Below, one piece after another: positions 8,807 through 16,369 of a stretch of 64,000 bases of DNA (within the stretch, counting starts at the first letter, position 1; every line of letters starts with the position of its first letter). Below the pieces are notes generated by a model. It was not told where the DNA came from. It was given only the letters and a program-made list of their open reading frames with translations, and did not search any database. The stretch is from Lachnospiraceae bacterium (GTDB lineage: Bacteria; Bacillota; Clostridia; Lachnospirales; Lachnospiraceae), in assembly GCA_029225065.1 (NCBI GenBank), contig JAQXVT010000059.1, positions 1 through 64,000 of the forward strand, given 5' to 3'. A program made the position numbers and the translations under genes.

Positions 8807-9700
8807 TTACTCTGTCACTGCCTCGGTAGCTGCCTCTGTATCAGCCTCCGTACCAGCTTCAGAAGACACCTCAGCTTCCTCATTCAGTGCAGAAGATTTT
8901 GCACTCTCTTCTACGATGTACTGATCGATCGTACCGTCCTCTTTCAGCGGCACAATAATCTCGTTTACTTTCGCGATCAGATCGGTCTCACCCTTTGCAG
9001 CTGCTGCCGCATACTCTTCCTGAGTGGAGCTTCCATCCGCATAAACTGCCTCAAAGCATTTCAGGCCATCATTTACAGTGCAGAGATTTTCTGCCAGCTG
9101 CTTATCACATACAACAGCCTGTACATCACCTGCATTCAGTCCCATTGCTGCGATTGTCAGATCCTTGTACTGCTGTACGGAAGCACCGCTTCCTGCCAGA
9201 ACACCCATGTTTACTTCATCGGAAATCAGGAAGTCACCGGTCGTGCCAAGATGAACACCTACCGTGTAGCCTGCCAGATCGTCAATGCTCTTTACATCAT
9301 CATTGTCATCTTTTACAACAATGTACTGGCTGGACTCACAGTACGGCTCGGAAAACTCCATTGCATCTGCACGGTCTTCGGTAACGGTGATTGCTGCCAG
9401 AGCCAGATCTGCCTCTCCGTTTTCCAGATACATGGAAAGAGAATCAAAGGATACATTGATGATTTCCAGTTCCACACCAAGTCCGTCTGCGATATCTTTT
9501 GCAATATCAAGGTCAACTCCGACTACATTTTCGCCCTCCATATATTCAAACGGCGGCCATGCAGCGTCCGTTGCCACGATCAGCTTTCCTCTTTCAAGTA
9601 CACGATCCAGAGCAGTCTGATCATCTGCCAGGCTTGTAAATCCTGCGCTCAGGCTAACTACCATTGCCAGTGTCATACAGATTGCGGCTGTTTTTTTCAT
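8807..9700 (-). CDS. Amino-acid ABC transporter substrate-binding protein
   Basis: Periplasmic-binding-protein type 2 (family 3) protein of 297 residues. A Sec signal peptide ends near SLSAGFTSLA-DD; no lipobox cysteine is present, unusual for a Gram-positive binding protein. The core shows GKLIVATDAAWPPFEYMEG and the hinge-region AAITVTEDRADAMEFSEPY, typical of polar amino-acid binders with an aromatic and acidic pocket. The last 25 residues form an Ala/Glu/Thr/Ser-rich acidic tail of unknown use. It is the first gene of the arginine-type locus, with a good RBS (GAGGAGG) and an ArgR-like operator upstream. Confidence 0.9.
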   Translation of the reverse strand: MKKTAAICMTLAMVVSLSAGFTSLADDQTALDRVLERGKLIVATDAAWPPFEYMEGENVVGVDLDIAKDIADGLGVELEIINVSFDSLSMYLENGEADLALAAITVTEDRADAMEFSEPYCESSQYIVVKDDNDDVKSIDDLAGYTVGVHLGTTGDFLISDEVNMGVLAGSGASVQQYKDLTIAAMGLNAGDVQAVVCDKQLAENLCTVNDGLKCFEAVYADGSSTQEEYAAAAAKGETDLIAKVNEIIVPLKEDGTIDQYIVEESAKSSALNEEAEVSSEAGTEADTEAATEAVTE

Positions 9701-9756
9701 AATATATTCCTCCTCGTATTTCTATGCATGTCGTTTTCCGATACCTCTCATGCATT

Positions 9757-9774
9757 TATGAATATTTATGCATA
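9757..9774. promoter_or_regulatory. ArgR/AhrC-type operator (ARG box)
   Basis: TATGAATATTTATGCATA matches the ARG-box pattern wnTGAATwwwwATTCAnw at all but one fixed position; ATGCA rather than ATTCA is allowed in the Bacillus version. It overlaps the predicted transcription start of the promoter at 9777-9805, a position suited to repression when arginine is plentiful. Confidence 0.6.
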
Positions 9775-9776
9775 GT

Positions 9777-9805
9777 ATCGTACACCTTTACGCATAAAAA
9801 TGCAA
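9777..9805 (-). promoter_or_regulatory. Promoter of the amino-acid ABC transporter operon
   Basis: On the minus strand, -35 TTGCAT (9800-9805) and -10 TACGAT (9777-9782) are spaced by 17 bases. The predicted start near 9770 falls inside the ARG box. Confidence 0.55.
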
Positions 9806-9819
9806 GCTTTTTTTCATAT

Positions 9820-10248
9820 TCATTCTTCCAGCATCGTATTGATCCTCCGAAAACCGTTCCTGTCCTTTTCTTCCATCCAGGCCCAGACATGCTCGGCAAG
9901 CTCTGCCAGCGTGCTGTCTCCGAACCCAATCTCGCCTCCGTAAATGCTCATGCCCTCCGCGATCGCCTGCTGTGCCTCAAGATACTCGTCATAATGCTCA
10001 TCGCCTTCTACAAAATCATGCTGCACATCGATTCCGTATTTTTCCTGAAACATCTGCTTCAGTTCTTCTGCATCGGCTGCCTCTTTTTCCCCGAAAAATA
10101 CAGGGCCAAGAATCTCATACAGCCATTCCTTGCGCCGCTCCCGCTCCTGCTCGTCGCAGGCAATCAGGTAAGGGCTGCCCTGTTCCTGCTTTCCCGGTTT
10201 CTTAGCTCCTTTCTCACACGTACTTCTTACCTTTTCTTCTGCTTCCAT
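9820..10248 (-). CDS. Hypothetical protein, 142 aa
   Basis: Acidic, soluble protein without signal peptide or membrane segment. It is rich in Glu/Lys, with a mainly helical middle part (EWLYEILGPVFFGEKEAADAEELKQMFQEKYG) and a conserved-looking C-terminal part (GGEIGFGDSTLAELAEHVWAWMEEKD). I do not recognise the family. The start is uncertain: ATG at 10248 is chosen, but the frame is open to a TTG at 10284 preceded by AGAGGA. A consensus promoter lies at 10354-10382, so either start is on the transcript. Confidence 0.55.
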   Translation of the reverse strand: MEAEEKVRSTCEKGAKKPGKQEQGSPYLIACDEQERERRKEWLYEILGPVFFGEKEAADAEELKQMFQEKYGIDVQHDFVEGDEHYDEYLEAQQAIAEGMSIYGGEIGFGDSTLAELAEHVWAWMEEKDRNGFRRINTMLEE

Positions 10249-10353
10249 TTTTCCACACCCGCTCTCCCCTGCTGGATGTATCAATTCCTCTTTCTTTTAC
10301 TTCCGTTTTGCAGTTTCGTAACAAGCGTTTCGCTATCCACTCTTTGCTGTTTT

Positions 10354-10382
10354 AAAATAACATATCATTTAAATAATGTCAA
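10354..10382 (-). promoter_or_regulatory. Promoter of the hypothetical gene
   Basis: On the minus strand, -35 TTGACA (10377-10382), a 17-base spacer and -10 TATTTT (10354-10359), in a very AT-rich stretch. The rest of the 10249-10567 gap holds only this promoter and the terminator at 10481-10517. Confidence 0.5.
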
Positions 10383-10480
10383 TTATTAATATTTAATCAG
10401 AAAGAAGAAAACCAAAAAGCAAATGTTCACTTTAACACACATTATTTCCCATCAAATATCCCATTTCTTCCATTAACGTC

Positions 10481-10517
10481 AAAACACCGGCTGGCCTCCT
10501 TCGGCCCGCCGGTGTTC
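10481..10517 (-). terminator. Intrinsic terminator of the second cytidylate-kinase-like gene
   Basis: GC-rich hairpin with arms AACACCGGC and GCCGGTGTT; on the minus strand it is followed by TTTGACG. It lies about 50 bases beyond the stop codon of the gene at 10568-11212. Confidence 0.7.
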
Positions 10518-10567
10518 CACTTTACTTCTATCATTCTGTTTTCTTTGTGCTGATCTGTGCTGTGCTC

Positions 10568-11212
10568 CTACTTTTTCGTTCCCGGCAGCTCACCGAAGCG
10601 CACCTTGATGTACTCCTCGATCGCCTCCATCGTTCCCTCAAATCCGAGGCGTTCGCTGTTGAGACACAGGTCATAGTTGCGGGCATCGGTCCATTCCTGT
10701 CCGGTGTAATAGCGGTAGAAATCACTGCGGTACTTGTCGGTACGCTCCACAAATTTCTCAACGTCTTTTCCGACGTAAGCACGGCGCTCCACGGCCTGCT
10801 CAATGCAGTATTTTCTCGATGCATGCACGAACACGCTGACTACGTTGTCGTAATCCTTCAGCACATAATCTGCCGCCCGGCCGATGATGACACAGGACTC
10901 TCGCTGTGCAAGTTCACGGATGATCTTCGCCTGATAGTTGAACAGATTGTGGTCGCTGACAAACTCGTCGCTGCCGGGCGCGATCAGCTTTCCCTTGTAC
11001 TCGCCGTGCGTCTTTCCGAAAAACAGCGGGGTACGCTTCAGCTTCTCGTCCGCCTGGTTGAACAGTTCCTCTGCGATTCCGCTGTCCTCAGAGGCCATTT
11101 CAATGATCTCGTGCTCGTAAAACCCGATGCCAAGATCCTCCGAGAGCATTTTTCCGACGGTCTTTCCGCCGCTTCCGAAATGTCTTGCAATCGTAATTAC
11201 TACGTTTTTCAT
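10568..11212 (-). CDS. Cytidylate kinase-like family protein (paralogue 2)
   Basis: A 214-residue relative of the protein at 2489-3076. Shared features are the P-loop IARHFGSGGKTVG at the N-terminus and the central CVIIGRAADYVLKDYDNVVSVFVH, closely matching CVIIGRNADYILKDRTDVINVFIH in paralogue 1. The start is the ATG at 11212, with AAGGGG 7 bases upstream. It lies downstream of the liv operon but has its own terminator; a TATAAT at 11228-11233 may be a -10 element. Substrate unknown; housekeeping cmk is a different family branch. Confidence 0.85.
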   Translation of the reverse strand: MKNVVITIARHFGSGGKTVGKMLSEDLGIGFYEHEIIEMASEDSGIAEELFNQADEKLKRTPLFFGKTHGEYKGKLIAPGSDEFVSDHNLFNYQAKIIRELAQRESCVIIGRAADYVLKDYDNVVSVFVHASRKYCIEQAVERRAYVGKDVEKFVERTDKYRSDFYRYYTGQEWTDARNYDLCLNSERLGFEGTMEAIEEYIKVRFGELPGTKK

Positions 11213-11339
11213 AGTCTCACCCCTTTTATTATAAGTCAGCACAGCTTCAGCGTTCAGCCAAAACCTTTTTCACCGTGCTGCCTGTTTTTTTAGGCTATCA
11301 TTTTCCGATACTTTCTACTGCTTTCACTTTTTCACAGTG

Positions 11340-11384
11340 GACATACGTATGTCTTTCCATTTCCTTTCAGACATATCCGTCTGC
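11340..11384. other. Two palindromes after livF
   Basis: GACATACGTATGTC (11340-11353) is a perfect 14-base palindrome, and CAGACATATCCGTCTG (11369-11384) a 5-bp-stem hairpin, directly after the livF stop. Neither is followed by a T-run, so they may mark a weak terminator or a protein-binding site. The preceding AGTGGACATACG resembles the dispersed repeat. Confidence 0.35.
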
Positions 11385-11386
11385 CC

Positions 11387-12097
11387 TTACTCACCCAGGT
11401 ACGCTTTCTTGATCGACTCATCATTGAGCAGCACCTGCGCATCGCCGGACTGTACAATCCGTCCGGTCTCAAGCACGTATGCACGATCTGCGATCGAAAG
11501 TGCCTTTTTCGCATTCTGCTCAACGAGAAGTACCGTCGTGCCAGCCTTATTCAGACTCTGGATGATATCAAAAATCTCATTTACAAGAATCGGAGAAAGT
11601 CCCATCGACGGCTCATCAAGCAGCACGATCTTCGGCTTTGACATCAGCGCACGACCCATCGCAAGCATCTGCTGCTCGCCTCCGGAAAGTGTACCGGCCA
11701 TCTGGTTCTGCCGCTCCTTCAGACGTGGGAAGCGCTTGTATACCGTCTCCAGCATTTCATCGATCTCCGCCTTGTCTTTTCTCGTGTAAGCACCCATTTT
11801 CAGGTTCTGGTATACGGAAAGCTGCGCGAACACGCGGCGGCCCTCCGGTACATGTGCCATTCCGAGGCTCACGATCTTGTGTGCCGGAATTTTTGTAATC
11901 TCTTTTCCCTCAAAAACCACGCTGCCCTTTTTCGGTGAGAGCAGTCCGGTGACAGTGTGGAGGATCGTCGTTTTTCCTGCGCCGTTCGCTCCGATCAGCG
12001 CGACTGTTTCTCCCTCGTTTACCTCGAAGGAAATTCCTTTGATTGCCTGAATCATTCCGTAGAATACCTGCAGGTCTTTTACTTCAAGCATTGCCAT
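11387..12097 (-). CDS. livF: Branched-chain amino-acid ABC transporter ATP-binding protein LivF
   Basis: ATPase of 236 residues. Walker A GANGAGKTT, the LivF-type loop MAHVPEGRRVFAQLSVYQNLKMGAY, signature LSGGEQQMLAMGRALM and Walker B IVLLDEPSMGLSP identify it. It pairs with LivG on the inner face of the LivHM channel to drive uptake of leucine, isoleucine, valine or related compounds. It is the last gene of the livJHMGF run, 15 bases after livG, with AAGGAGG upstream of its ATG. Confidence 0.93.
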   Translation of the reverse strand: MAMLEVKDLQVFYGMIQAIKGISFEVNEGETVALIGANGAGKTTILHTVTGLLSPKKGSVVFEGKEITKIPAHKIVSLGMAHVPEGRRVFAQLSVYQNLKMGAYTRKDKAEIDEMLETVYKRFPRLKERQNQMAGTLSGGEQQMLAMGRALMSKPKIVLLDEPSMGLSPILVNEIFDIIQSLNKAGTTVLLVEQNAKKALSIADRAYVLETGRIVQSGDAQVLLNDESIKKAYLGE

Positions 12098-12112
12098 TTG
12101 TCCATTTCCTCC

Positions 12113-12871
12113 TTACTCACCCAGATATGCCGTAATAACCTGCGGGTTGTGCAGTACATCTGACGTCTTGCCCTGTGCAAGCACTTCGCCGAAGTTCAGC
12201 ACTGTCAGTTCCTCACAGATTCCGGAAACAAGGCGCATATCATGCTCGATCAGCAGAACGGTCATGTTGAAATGATCCCGCACAAAGCGGATCATGTCCA
12301 TCAGCGCCTGTGTTTCATTTGGGTTCATACCGGCTGCCGGCTCATCCAGAAGCAGAAGCTTTGGCTCTGTCGCCATCGCACGCGCGATCTCCAGCTTACG
12401 CTGCTTACCATAAGGAAGATTGGAAGCCAGTGTATCTGCTTCCTCCTCAAGTTCAAACACACGCAGAAGCTCCATCGCCTGCTCATTCATCTGCTTTTCC
12501 ACCTTCTGATACGACGGTGTGTGGAAAATGCCGGCCAGAAAAGAGTACTCATGCTTATTGTGCAGTCCGGCTTTTACGTTGTCGAGCACCGACATATCCT
12601 TGAAAAGACGGATATTCTGGAACGTACGCGCAATTCCGGCCTTGCTGATCTCAATCGTACTCTTTCCGGTAATCTCCGTGCCATCCAGCACAACACTTCC
12701 CGTATCCGGCTTGTAAACGCCGGTGAGCAGGTTGAATACAGTCGTCTTTCCGGCTCCGTTTGGTCCGATCAGACCGTAGAGCTCTCCTTTTTCGATCTTA
12801 ATGTCAAATCCGTTTACGGCGCGAAGACCGCCGAATGAAATTCCCAGATTTTTTACTTCGAGCATTGCCAT
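12113..12871 (-). CDS. livG: Branched-chain amino-acid ABC transporter ATP-binding protein LivG
   Basis: ATPase of 252 residues. Walker A GPNGAGKTT, the LivG-specific GIARTFQNIRLFKDMSVLDNV, signature LPYGKQRKLEIARAMA (the usual variant in LivG) and Walker B LLLLDEPAAGMNP are present. The ATG at 12871 is chosen because AAGGAGG sits 9 bases upstream; the earlier in-frame ATG at 12880 directly abuts that site. It starts 1 base after the livM stop, implying coupled translation. Confidence 0.93.
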   Translation of the reverse strand: MAMLEVKNLGISFGGLRAVNGFDIKIEKGELYGLIGPNGAGKTTVFNLLTGVYKPDTGSVVLDGTEITGKSTIEISKAGIARTFQNIRLFKDMSVLDNVKAGLHNKHEYSFLAGIFHTPSYQKVEKQMNEQAMELLRVFELEEEADTLASNLPYGKQRKLEIARAMATEPKLLLLDEPAAGMNPNETQALMDMIRFVRDHFNMTVLLIEHDMRLVSGICEELTVLNFGEVLAQGKTSDVLHNPQVITAYLGE

Positions 12872-12872
12872 T

Positions 12873-13943
12873 TTATGCATCCTCCTTTTCTGTGTTCTTT
12901 TTGAAAAGGCGTTTCAGCGAGTAACGCTCGCGGAACTGCTGGGCTGCCGGACTCCAGCTGAACAGCATGACGGCAATCAGCACGATCGCATAAATCAGCA
13001 TACGGTACTTCTGCATGGAGCGCAGCATCTCCGGAAGAATATACAGAATGGTTGCTGCAATCACAGAACCACGGATATTTCCGATACCGCCGAGTACGAC
13101 GTATACGAGGAACATAATCGACATGTTGTAGCCGAATTTTGCACTTGTTGCTGCCAGAGATGAATAATTATGCGCATACAGTGCACCACCCATTCCGGCG
13201 ATTGCCGCGGAAATCGTAAATGCCATCAGTTTGTATTTGGTGATATGGATACCGATGGATTCTGCCGCAATACGGTTGTCACGAATTGCCTTGATTGCAC
13301 GGCCATCTCTGGACTGGATCAGCCGAAGTACGATAAACAGTGCAATCAGAAGCAGGATGATACCGATTGTAAATGTCGCGTCTCTCGAGGTACCGGTGAT
13401 TCCCTGCGGTCCTTTAATAATAACTACACCGTCCGGCTCCATGCCAAGTGACATCGAATCCTTGATCGACACGTGAAGTCCGTGGCTGTCTTTTCCGACA
13501 TAGAGAATGTTCAAAAAGTTTTTGATGATCTCACCGAATGCCAGCGTAACGATCGCCAGATAGTCGCCGCTTAAGCGAAGTACCGGGATCGCAATCAGGA
13601 AGCCAAATACTGCCGCCACCGCTGCTCCGACTAAAATGGCAAGCGTGAAGCGCAGCCAGGTCGCCGGAATTGCTTCTACTGTCAGGTTCGTAAACAGTGC
13701 GCTCGCAAATGCGCCGACACACATAAATCCCGCGTGGCCAAGGCTCAGGTCACCTAAAATACCAACCGTCAGGTTCAGGGAAACCGCCATAATTGAGTAA
13801 ATGCAGACCGGAACAAGCAGACCGGAAATGGAGTTTGATACCATTCCCTGACTCTGCAGCACCATCATAACCGCCCACGCTGCAACTACCATTCCATAGG
13901 TCACCGCATTGCTTTTCGCTGTCTTGTTTAATTTTTTTCCCAT
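12873..13943 (-). CDS. livM: Branched-chain amino-acid ABC transporter permease LivM
   Basis: Polytopic permease of 356 residues with 8-10 hydrophobic segments. The region LSLGHAGFMCVGAF and the cytoplasmic loop IKAIRDNRIAAESIGIHITKYKLMAFTISA are the LivM hallmarks. It forms the channel with LivH. The ATG at 13943, preceded by AGGTGG, is preferred to the GTG at 13952 that abuts the livH stop. Gene order and spacing place it in the middle of the liv operon. Confidence 0.92.
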   Translation of the reverse strand: MGKKLNKTAKSNAVTYGMVVAAWAVMMVLQSQGMVSNSISGLLVPVCIYSIMAVSLNLTVGILGDLSLGHAGFMCVGAFASALFTNLTVEAIPATWLRFTLAILVGAAVAAVFGFLIAIPVLRLSGDYLAIVTLAFGEIIKNFLNILYVGKDSHGLHVSIKDSMSLGMEPDGVVIIKGPQGITGTSRDATFTIGIILLLIALFIVLRLIQSRDGRAIKAIRDNRIAAESIGIHITKYKLMAFTISAAIAGMGGALYAHNYSSLAATSAKFGYNMSIMFLVYVVLGGIGNIRGSVIAATILYILPEMLRSMQKYRMLIYAIVLIAVMLFSWSPAAQQFRERYSLKRLFKKNTEKEDA

Positions 13944-13952
13944 TTCTGCCAC

Positions 13953-14837
13953 CTACACTTTCTCCTGAATCTTCTTTCCGAGAAGTCCCGTCGGCTTCAC
14001 GAGCAGTACCACGATCAGCACTGCAAACACAATTGCATCCGCCATCTGGGAAGAAATATATGCCTTGGCAAAAATCTCGATAATACCAAGCAGGATTCCT
14101 CCGATCATTGCACCCGGCACAGAACCGATGCCGCCGAATACGGCTGCAACGAATGCCTTGATACCAGGCATGGAACCCGTGTACGGATTCAGCGACGGAT
14201 ACGCGGTACACAGAAGAAAGCCGGCAATTGCAGCCAGGGCGGAACCGATCGCAAATGTCAGCGCAATCGTGCCGTCCACGTTGATTCCCATCAGCTGCGC
14301 AGCTCCTTTGTCCTCGGATACTGCCAGCATCGCCTGACCTGCCTTGGTCTTATTGATGAAGAGCATCAGACCTGCCATGATCACGATACAAGCCACAATC
14401 GTGATGATCGTAACGGAAGAAATCACAAGATTTCCGTCCGCCAGGGAAAGCGCCGGAAGTGTGATCTTGTTCGGGAAGGATACGGTATCCGCGCCGAAAA
14501 TCAGAAGCGCTACGTTCTGCAGCAGGTAGCTGACACCGATTGCGGTAATCAGAACTGCAAGCGGCGAGGAAGCATTTCGCAGCGGACGGTAAGCCACGCG
14601 CTCGATCACGATACCAAGCACGGTACAGCCAACCACTGCCACCAGGATTGCCGGGATTAGCGGCAAATTCATTACATTTAATGCATTCAATACGATGAAT
14701 GCACCGATCATGATAACGTCGCCATGTGCAAAGTTCAGCATTTTCGCGATTCCGTATACCATCGTATAGCCAAGCGCTATGATCGCGTAGATGCTTCCAA
14801 GGCTGACACCATTGATAAGATAAGAAAGAAAGCTCAT
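13953..14837 (-). CDS. livH: Branched-chain amino-acid ABC transporter permease LivH
   Basis: Permease of 294 residues with about eight membrane segments. The N-terminus (INGVSLGSIYAIIALGYTMVYGIAKMLNFAHGDVIMIGAF) and the loop VSEDKGAAQLMGINVDGTIALTFAIG are diagnostic of LivH. The RBS is GAGGTG. It follows livJ after a 216-base gap with two hairpins, an arrangement that commonly yields more binding protein than permease. Confidence 0.93.
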   Translation of the reverse strand: MSFLSYLINGVSLGSIYAIIALGYTMVYGIAKMLNFAHGDVIMIGAFIVLNALNVMNLPLIPAILVAVVGCTVLGIVIERVAYRPLRNASSPLAVLITAIGVSYLLQNVALLIFGADTVSFPNKITLPALSLADGNLVISSVTIITIVACIVIMAGLMLFINKTKAGQAMLAVSEDKGAAQLMGINVDGTIALTFAIGSALAAIAGFLLCTAYPSLNPYTGSMPGIKAFVAAVFGGIGSVPGAMIGGILLGIIEIFAKAYISSQMADAIVFAVLIVVLLVKPTGLLGKKIQEKV

Positions 14838-14909
14838 ATTGGCACCTCACATTTCGGGTTTTACTTCAGATTTGTTTTGAGCCGGGCAGCACATTTCTAC
14901 AGGATATGC

Positions 14910-14952
14910 GCCCCGTTTTGCAGAAGAACTGCCGCTCTGCTGTAAAACGGGG
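14910..14952 (-). terminator. Hairpin between livJ and livH (proximal to livH)
   Basis: CCCCGTTTTGCAG pairs with CTGTAAAACGGGG around a 16-base loop, with no following T-run. It probably protects the livJ message from 3' decay or attenuates read-through. Confidence 0.5.
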
Positions 14953-15010
14953 AGTACAGACTGCAGATACCAGGCCGTATTAAGCCGGCCATTCCCGGTC
15001 TGCGAAAGAA

Positions 15011-15036
15011 AGCCGCTGCAGGATTTCTGCAGCGGC
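15011..15036 (-). terminator. Partial terminator after livJ
   Basis: AGCCGCTGCAG and CTGCAGCGGCT form an 11-bp perfect stem with a 4-base loop; on the minus strand it is followed by TTCTTTC. It lies 18 bases beyond the livJ stop and probably ends a fraction of transcripts. Confidence 0.6.
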
Positions 15037-15053
15037 TGCATCATTGCAACGAA

Positions 15054-16184
15054 TTACATTGCTGCGTAAGCGCCATCTGTGATCTTAACAGCCTTCGGTG
15101 CCTTGTTCGGCTCGCCGTCTGCTGTCCAGGTCATTCCCTCGCCGGTCAGTCCATCGATGCTGATCTCTGTCATAGCACCTTCCAGTGCGTCGCAGATATC
15201 AGAAGCACTCATATCCGGAGTCACACCAGATTTCTCGATTGCTGCCTTGATTGCGTACATTCCGTCATATGCATCTGCTGCGAACTGGTTCGGTGTATCA
15301 CCATAAGCTTCTTTGTAAGCTGCTACAAAGTTCTGAGTCAGTTCGTCATCTGCGTCTGCTGCGAACGGTGTCAGGAGCATAACGCCCTCTGCCAGAGAAG
15401 TATCAAATCCGTCTACGTTCAGCAGTCCATCCAGACCATCACATCCGAAGAACATCGGTGCGAAGCCCATGCCGTTTGCCTGTGTCAGGATCAGAGAAGC
15501 CTCTGTATAATAGATCGGAAGGAATACAAGCTCTGCGCCTGCATCCTTTGCTTTCTGCAGCTGTACTGTGAAATCAGTCTTGCTGTCTGCGGTAAATGCT
15601 TCAGCCGATACGATCTCAAGGCCCTGATTTGCCGCCTCTGCTGCAAATTTCTCATAGATACCAGATGAATATACATCGGAGCTGTCATAAATCACGCCGA
15701 TCTTAGTTGCGATCTTCTTCTCGCCGATGTACTGAGCGGATGCAGTACCCTGGTTCGGATCTGAGAAGCATACACGGAATGCATTCGGGTTCTGAACACA
15801 CTCTACAGCAGATCCTGACGGAGTCAGCTGGAACATATTGTCATTTGCTGTCTCTGCTGCAACTGCAATACACGGAGCGGAGGTAACAGTACCGAGCAGT
15901 ACCTGCATTCCCCAGTCCTTCAGGCTGTTGTATGCGTTGACTGCCTTCTCTGCATCGTGCTCGTCGTCCTCAAACTGGAACTCAAACTGAACGCCGCCAA
16001 GTGCATTGATCTCATTTACTGCAAGCTCTGTTGCGTTCTTTACTGCCTGTCCGTAAACAGCTGCGCCGCCGGTCACAGGTCCGATTCCACCAACTTTAAA
16101 TGCATCGCCATCTGCAAAAGCTGTCGTAGAAAGCAGCATAGCTGATGCACATGCCAGACTTACAAATTTAACCAATTTTTTCAT
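15054..16184 (-). CDS. livJ: Branched-chain amino-acid ABC transporter substrate-binding protein
   Basis: Type 1 periplasmic-binding protein of 376 residues. The signal peptide ends at TTAFA-DG with a type I cleavage site and no lipobox, followed by FKVGGIGPVTGGAAVYGQAVKNATELAVNEIN, the LivJ/K N-terminal signature. It captures branched-chain or related amino acids outside the membrane and delivers them to LivHM. The start at 16184 has a consensus AAGGAGG; the frame is open 35 codons further but without RBS. Lack of a lipid anchor is shared with the other two ABC binding proteins in this window. Confidence 0.9.
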   Translation of the reverse strand: MKKLVKFVSLACASAMLLSTTAFADGDAFKVGGIGPVTGGAAVYGQAVKNATELAVNEINALGGVQFEFQFEDDEHDAEKAVNAYNSLKDWGMQVLLGTVTSAPCIAVAAETANDNMFQLTPSGSAVECVQNPNAFRVCFSDPNQGTASAQYIGEKKIATKIGVIYDSSDVYSSGIYEKFAAEAANQGLEIVSAEAFTADSKTDFTVQLQKAKDAGAELVFLPIYYTEASLILTQANGMGFAPMFFGCDGLDGLLNVDGFDTSLAEGVMLLTPFAADADDELTQNFVAAYKEAYGDTPNQFAADAYDGMYAIKAAIEKSGVTPDMSASDICDALEGAMTEISIDGLTGEGMTWTADGEPNKAPKAVKITDGAYAAM

Positions 16185-16217
16185 AATAATTTCCTCCTTG
16201 AGTTTTCTCGAAATAAA

Positions 16218-16245
16218 CAAAGAGCCGCAGAAACACGGCTCTTTG
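16218..16245 (-). other. Hairpin at the 5' end of the liv mRNA
   Basis: CAAAGAGCCG and CGGCTCTTTG form a 10-bp stem with an 8-base loop. On the minus strand the following sequence is TTTATTTCG, an interrupted T-run. It lies just after the predicted liv transcription start, so it may stabilise the mRNA 5' end or attenuate; it could also end proS transcripts. Confidence 0.5.
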
Positions 16246-16260
16246 TGCTTTCTTAGGGCA

Positions 16261-16289
16261 ATCATACCCACTTTATATGTGTTTGTCAA
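16261..16289 (-). promoter_or_regulatory. Sigma-A promoter of the liv operon
   Basis: On the minus strand, -35 TTGACA (16284-16289), a 17-base spacer and -10 TATGAT (16261-16266). It lies between proS and livJ and predicts a leader of about 70 bases. Confidence 0.75.
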
Positions 16290-16369
16290 GAATTTTTACG
16301 AAAAATGTTATGGCAAGAGGCTACACCTGTCCGCATACCATGGACATTGCAGGAATTCTGCACACGGAA

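Noticed and set aside
8711-9775. 354-residue open frame on the plus strand
   Set aside because: Antisense to the binding-protein gene; Cys/His-rich composition and no RBS mark it as a shadow frame.
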